Assembly: GCF_901000735.1 (NCBI RefSeq)
Contig: NC_081542.1
Location: 18,925,093-18,989,092 of the forward strand
Origin: Corylus avellana
Lineage: Eukaryota; Streptophyta; Magnoliopsida; Fagales; Betulaceae
Direction: 5' to 3'
Length of the DNA: 64,000 nucleotides
The notes under the pieces are model-generated. The model saw nothing but the letters and a program-made list of their open reading frames with translations, was not told the DNA's origin and did not search any database. The translations under genes and the position numbers were made by a program. Shown piece by piece: positions 58,608 through 64,000 of the stretch (positions are counted from its first letter, which is position 1; each line of letters begins with the position of its first letter).

Positions 58608-60155
58608 AAATGGATTTTGTACAACCTCAGTCATTCTGTTGCTGCTACCATAAACTAAGATTTGTTGTCAAATCCAAAGCACTAATAAGAATAACCGGAA
58701 AACGAAAGAAGGAAAACTTTTATACATTACTACATTAGATTGAATTTCAAGCTCAATTTTTAATAAGGCAAAAATATTCTTATAAATTCAAAAATAATAA
58801 TTATTATTAAAAAAAAAAAAAAAAGGCACGCCACCACTTGGTTTTTCATTTTTCCTTTTTTTAATTCTTTTTAAAAAAATTAGAAAAAATTTATAATATC
58901 ATTATTTTATGAAAATACTCCAACAAGTAGGGGTATCAATGAGGGCGGTTTCGCTAACCGCTAACCGCTATAATCGTTAATCGCTAACCGCTTAACCGTA
59001 TTAACCGCTAACCGCCAAACCGCTATAATCGCCTAACGGTTAGCGGTTACGGTTTACTAACCGTAATTGCTAACCGCTAACCGCCTTTTTATATAATATA
59101 TTTTTATAATTATAATTATAAAAATATTTGTACATATAACATAATCGCTTGATCATTAAATCACAATTTTTAAAAAAAATAATTAAATCACAATTTGAGT
59201 ATAAATATATTATCACTATAATTTATATGATTATATCACATGATTAATCGATCATTAAATCATTTGATTATATAATAACAAATTATACATATATAATATG
59301 ACATAACTCATAAGTATACTATTCATACTAATACAATAATTAAATATCTAGAAATTTATTTCCAATGTATGTTATAAACTTATAAGTCTATATAAGTCTA
59401 CATATGCATATGGATAATATAAATATATAATATCAATACTTAATCATATGATTCAATGATAATTCAAATACTTTATTCAAGACTTCAAATGAATCATATT
59501 ATTAATGTACAATAATGATATGATTCGTATAATATCAAATTAAGTAATTAACATTGGATTAAACAATGACCAATGTGTTACTTATAAACACAATTTAAGT
59601 ATTAATGTATTATCATTATAATTTTAGTAATTTATATATTATCACTATAATTAATATGATTATATCACATGATAAATTGATCATTAAATCATATGATTAT
59701 ATAATAAAAAATAATACATATATAATATGACATAACTCATAAGTCATAAGTCTACAAGTTAATCATATGATTCATGTACAATGATAATCACAATTGATTC
59801 AATTGAATTAAACAATATATTACTTATAACTACAATTTAATTAAAGCATTATTACACTAAAATACCAACAACAAAAAAAGATGAGGGTAAAAAACAAGCC
59901 CAAAAACGCCCAAAAAGCCCAAAAAGAGTTCAATATTGAAAAAGCGGTTATCGGGCGGTTATCTATTTCACTAATCGCTAACCGCGGTTAGTGAAATCTA
60001 CTAACCGCTAAGGCAGTTACGGTTAGCAGTTAACTGCATTGACACCCTTACCAACAAGGTAATATTGTGGCATACAAGTCATAGTTTCTTATACTTACTA
60101 AACTATGCCATAAACATTATACTTAATAATGTGGATAATTTTATCATTACATAAA
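58608..60155 (+). repeat. NLR 3'-flank block, direct copy of 36985-37400
   Basis: aaatggattttgtacaacctc, gatttgttgtcaaat, ggcacgccaccacttgg and ggtaatattgtggcataca are shared in the same order. The only large difference is the hAT element. Confidence 0.85.
58928..60050. mobile_element. Non-autonomous hAT element (1,123 bp, 8-bp TSD)
   Basis: Flanks ccaacaag (58920-58927 and 60051-60058); the empty site ccaacaag|gtaatatt is at 37300-37307. TIRs taggggtatcaat and attgacaccctta are inverted copies with two mismatches. Subterminal arrays of cgctaaccg-type units lie in both ends (58945-59085 and 59940-60035), as expected for transposase binding sites of hAT elements. The interior is AT-rich with no ORF. 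Confidence 0.93.
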
Positions 60156-60488
60156 GGGAAAATTACAGTTTACCCCCTCAAAGTTGGCAGCGTTTTTCAA
60201 TTCGAACACCAAAGTTTCAATTTTTGCAATCCACCCCCTAAAGTTTCAAATTTTTGCAATTTGACCAATTTTATCCAAAACTTCCCATATTGCCCCTAGT
60301 TTTTTTTATAAAAAATTTTTTGAAAAAATCGTGGTGGCCGTAGCCACCCCTTTGGTCATCTGGTCATTTTTGCACCCCCAAATTTGTTTTCGTTTTCATA
60401 AAAAATTAAAAAAATTTTAAAAAAAAAATCAGGGGCAATATGGGAATTTTGGGATGATATTGGTCGAATTGAAAAAAATTGAAACTTT
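60156..60488. mobile_element. Foldback element, right end lost in a gap
   Basis: Starts gggaaaattacagtttacc at a site that is uninterrupted in the relative near 37390. The inner arms (about 60238-60298 and 60432-60488) are inverted copies around aaagtttcaa and cccatattgcccct. The loop has a ggtggccgtagccacc unit. The outer right arm should lie in the gap. Confidence 0.75.
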
Positions 60489-60588
60489 NNNNNNNNNNNN
60501 NNNNNNNNNNNNNNNNNNNNNNNNNNNNNNNNNNNNNNNNNNNNNNNNNNNNNNNNNNNNNNNNNNNNNNNNNNNNNNNNNNNNNNNN
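60489..60588. other. Assembly gap (100 N)
   Basis: Exactly 100 N within or at the end of the foldback element. Confidence 0.95.
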
Positions 60589-61009
60589 CATCTATGTGGT
60601 TGTTTTCACTACCGCATAGAAGCCAAATCCATTGTGTAGTGGAGGAGAAGTGGTGTCATTGTTGGAATATAATGATTAATCAATCATTTTGTATAATTGA
60701 TTAATCTATGTTTTTATTTTGAATTTTTTTCCTTTATATTTCGTTTTAAACTACAAATATGGGAACAAATATTTAATATGTTTCAGTTTATAAGAACTAA
60801 AATTTATGAATTTTTAAATTTATTAGATATGTATTGAGTAAAACTATGGTTTAAAAGGATTTTATGAACATTTGTCATTTTTGGTAGCTAATTACCTAAT
60901 TAATAGAAGAAAATAAAAATTGTTGTTGATAATCTTTTAAAGACTTTTTGAGTAAATTACAAAATAAAAAATAAAAAAAACCCGGCGCGTAGCGCGGGCT
61001 CTAAGCTAG
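60589..61009 (+). mobile_element. Helitron 3' end
   Basis: A GC-rich hairpin, cccggcgcgtagcgcggg (60981-60998, seven pairs with one bulged G), is followed eight bases later by the terminus CTAG (61006-61009) and a T. Plant Helitrons end in such a hairpin about 10 bp before CTRR and insert before T. The 5' end (TC...) was not found and may lie in or before the gap. No Rep-helicase sequence is seen. Confidence 0.8.
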
Positions 61010-61855
61010 TGGTTATTAAATATTGAGAATATTGTTTGTTAGAATTTAAACATTTAGTTGGAGAGTATGACACAATTCCTCATTGTATTTATGTACCAGT
61101 GATTAGAAAAAGAAGAAAAATTTAGAAAAAAGTACTAGTTCATTACACGCTGCCAAAAAAAAAAAAAAAAATTTCTTTGGTCCCCTCCCATAAAACTTCC
61201 TGGCTCAGTCTTTGCCTTCGAGAATCCTAATCCTTCTTTCCTATGGTTGTAAAGGAGCCGTGGATCTTGATTTGTGTACCCGAGTACGTGGTGTAAGAAT
61301 AAAATTGAAGTAACATTCTATAACTTCCAAGATCTTAACTATCATGAATTTTATAATAAATTATTAAAAGAAACATACTAGAATCCATTGCTTCTTTGAA
61401 GGCCTAAACATCAAAAATCAGTTTCTCTTGCTTGACCCACTTAAGATACACAAAGCTTATGGAAATTGCATATACTTATAGGGTAGAGAGATGACCGGTT
61501 TCCTTAATTTTGGGGTGTAAATGAGCTGAGCTTGGATGAGCTTTCATTGTTAAGGCTCGGCTTATTTTAGATTGTGTCAAGCTCAAGTTCGAGCTTGACA
61601 AGATCCTAAAAAGAGTGTTCGAGCTCAGCTCGTTTAATTATATGTTGAGCTTGAGTAGTTTGGCCCAAATCAATCCACTCAATAACAAAACCGGTTGATA
61701 CCCATTGAACACCCACAAAGGGACATCCAAACCAAAACTCAACCTTAAACAAAATCTTGCAAATTGACATTAGAGGACTTATAACATTACTTGTTTAAGT
61801 CACCTAATTATTTTGAACTTCAACGTATATATTCAACATTCTTCTTTTTCGACCG

Positions 61856-61899
<44 letters not shown>

Positions 61900-62155
61900 A
61901 GTCCCCATCAATTAGAATATTGAGATTGTGAAGGGGACGTACGTGTAGGTTTAAATAAAATAAAAAATGATGAAAGTAAAGGATCAATAAGGCTCATAAT
62001 GCATGCTAAGGAATAAAGGTCAGAAACCCACGTGTTTTTTTTTTTTGTTTTTTTTTTTTTCTTGCTAAATAAGCTTTTCAAGGCTTGGGTTCAACTAGGT
62101 TGAATTGGGTACAAGTGACATACTTTTCAAACCACCCACAATGTTGAAATACTTG

Positions 62156-62187
<32 letters not shown>

Positions 62188-64000
62188 GTAGAAGATATTA
62201 GAGGGAGTCTCAAATAGATCGAGCTGTCTGGGATTAGGTAATTAGTTTGGCAGATTATATATTGAATATCTATTTGCTTTAGCCTTTACCTAATTACATG
62301 CTATTGACTTCCAGTGCGCAGGCAATGACTATTTTTGCTTTGGAAGATATATGCATTTCAGTATCTTCATTCCTCCATTCTGATTTGCTAATCCATTCAC
62401 TTTCAAATCTCAGCAATTTTCACGACAAGCATAGTAGTATTTAACTAATTAGCAAATTTTCAAGAATTTGCATTATTTTGTTGAAGATTAATTTGGAGAC
62501 TAGTGTCGGTGTTGCTTTGTCCATGCTGACTCCTTGTAGTCAATAATATCAAGCGAGTCCTTGGTGTGGCAACACACGTTAACATGTTGAGATAGTACTT
62601 TTAGAGCTTGTTTAGGATTACATTTGAAATTTAGAGCTTTTAAGTTAAAAATAGAATAACTTCTATACGGGTGTGGCACAAACCCACCCCTTTGTGCCCA
62701 CCAATGATGAGTTGACATCTCAACATGTAGCATATTGGAAATATAGACCCAAAATAGTTGATTAAATCAGGTTTCTTAATTTTTTTTTTTTTTTTTTTTT
62801 TTTTAAGAATTTACAGAGGGAGGGGGTGAGGGTGGCTTGCCAGCCACCCCAGATGGTGGGCGGAGGTGGCCGCGCAGCCACACAGGCAAATTTTTGAGGT
62901 AGTCTTGTTTACGTTCTCCTTTGCTAGCTTATGAAGATGGCAAAATCTGTCTTCATACACAATGGCATAAGAAGAGAAATGGCCCTTCTTAATTAGACCT
63001 CACCTCGTCAGCCACTGAAGACTCATGGATTGACACAACAAAATCATTCTCAAACCCTAAGTTTTCTAATCCAATTATGCATGTCAGTATCTTAATTCCT
63101 CCATTCTAATTTTCTAATCAATTCATTTACAAATCTCAGCAATTTTGACGACCAAGATGGTAGCATTTGACTTGGCTCAACTGCAAAATAGCAAATTTTG
63201 ACATGCTTTATTTTGTTGAAGATTTGGAGAGTTGTGTCACTGTTGCTTTGTCCGCATTAACATGTTGAGACAATTTTAAACTTATATCACTAATGTGATT
63301 CTAATCACTTTTACCATTATTATTAAAGGTAATATTCCATCGTACATGAAATTCTACCTCTCTTTCTTTTGCACGAGGCGTATACCTCATTGTTTGAGCT
63401 AGCTGTGTAGGTTGAGAATGAGACTTCTTTCTACTCAATAAGAGTACGGTTAGTATGCCGATTAGAGCTCAGAATAAAATAATTATACTGGAGAATAGTT
63501 ATTCCATTCATTTGGTTACTTTATTATTGACAGGATAACAACCTATGTTGAATAGTATTCTTCAAAATGAGAAATAGCTAGGAATAATTATAGCTTTCGT
63601 GATGGGAACAACACATATTAATATCCACACAAAAGCCATCCCTTAAGAAAGTAGTCCCTCTTGTCACTTAACCGTAGTGACTTATAATACTCTTTTTTTT
63701 TTAATTGCTTTGTCACTCAATGGCCTCTTATTCCCGCCGCTTTGCTGGGTCACTAGCTCAGAATCCAACCCACATAACCCATTTATTTTCCAAGAACAAG
63801 TAAATAAGCAAGACTGAATAAAAATGTTGGTCTGAATCATTAAGAAGATTATCAAAGGCTTTATTGAATTCAGTATCTAGGTGCTATCAAATTCCCATTT
63901 CAAGCACCCAGTTCTTATTTTAATTCATTAGGTTGATTTTTTTTTTTTTTTTTCCTTCAGATTTTGAATTGTTGTTATCTTAATTTTGGGTTTTGGTGAC
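61010..64000. repeat. Cluster spacer, direct repeat of the 40-41 kb block
   Basis: No gene is visible. About 61230-61290 is an NLR upstream-module fragment. About 61515-61690 is a gagct-rich MITE-like stretch beginning ggggtgtaaatgagctgagc. 61765-63400 matches 40245-41150. 62820-62890 is a GC-rich ggtggc/gccacc relic. 63735-64000 resembles 36240-36400 and 41150-41200. (TA)n tracts are at about 61857-61888 and 62164-62187. Confidence 0.65.

Noticed and set aside
58945..59085. Telomere-like or CRISPR-like array of aaccgct units
   Set aside because: Units are irregular, lie in both ends of a hAT element in inverted orientation, and have no spacers of constant length.
1..64000. tRNA, rRNA or CRISPR loci
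   Set aside because: No cloverleaf with A/B boxes, rRNA core or regular direct-repeat array was recognised; the tRNA-like matches are only retroelement primer-binding sites.

Overview
The window is nuclear DNA of a woody-eudicot-type plant. The evidence is plant-type CC-NB-ARC-LRR immune-receptor (NLR) genes, a plant L1 LINE with a C-terminal RNase H, Ty1/copia and Ty3-like LTR sequences, MuDR-type and hAT-type DNA transposons, a Helitron end, GT-AG introns and AT-rich spacers. The species cannot be fixed from the sequence. Five runs of exactly 100 N (19112, 26769, 48092, 58508, 60489) look like scaffold joins, and several fall at the edge of a repeat, so long-range order and orientation should be treated with caution.

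Layout. 1-8700: the upstream flank of an NLR, split by a complete but decayed LINE (1041-8683) with a target-site duplication (TSD). A 1.41-kb solo LTR (7058-8467) sits inside the LINE's RNase H. 8700-13866: upstream region and body of NLR copy A, collinear with copy D except for a 6-bp insertion that brings a stop. 13867-19111: a second upstream module and NLR copy B, which has a mutated P-loop and a frameshift and is cut by a gap. 19212-22222: an inverted copy of A's upstream region carrying a second solo LTR (20096-21395). 22223-32114: a truncated Mutator-type foldback element and two decayed, tail-to-tail Ty1/copia elements of one family. 32115-37500: spacer with two foldback elements that have 9-bp TSDs and whose empty sites survive near 48.4-48.6 kb. 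37498-42110: NLR 3' fragments and a LINE fragment. 42114-44921 (minus): NLR copy D, with one premature stop. 44922-49946: D's upstream module and a mirror image of the 32-35 kb spacer. 51157-57598: a full-length MuDR-like element with 162-bp terminal inverted repeats (TIRs). It holds a spliced mudrA-type transposase gene with a few breaks and, on the other strand, an apparently intact three-exon GRF zinc-finger/coiled-coil/membrane-anchor gene. 57608-64000: spacer repeats with a solo LTR, a non-autonomous hAT element, a truncated foldback element and a Helitron 3' end.

How it fits together. This is a segmentally duplicated, partly inverted NLR cluster in decay. Copies A, B and D share coding and upstream sequence, and at least two further copies survive only as LRR fragments. 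Paralogous blocks act as unfilled sites, which lets several insertions be placed to the base. The most interesting unit is the MuDR-like element. Its two genes run inward from the two TIRs, as mudrA and mudrB do in maize MuDR, but the second gene encodes a membrane-anchored GRF zinc-finger protein.
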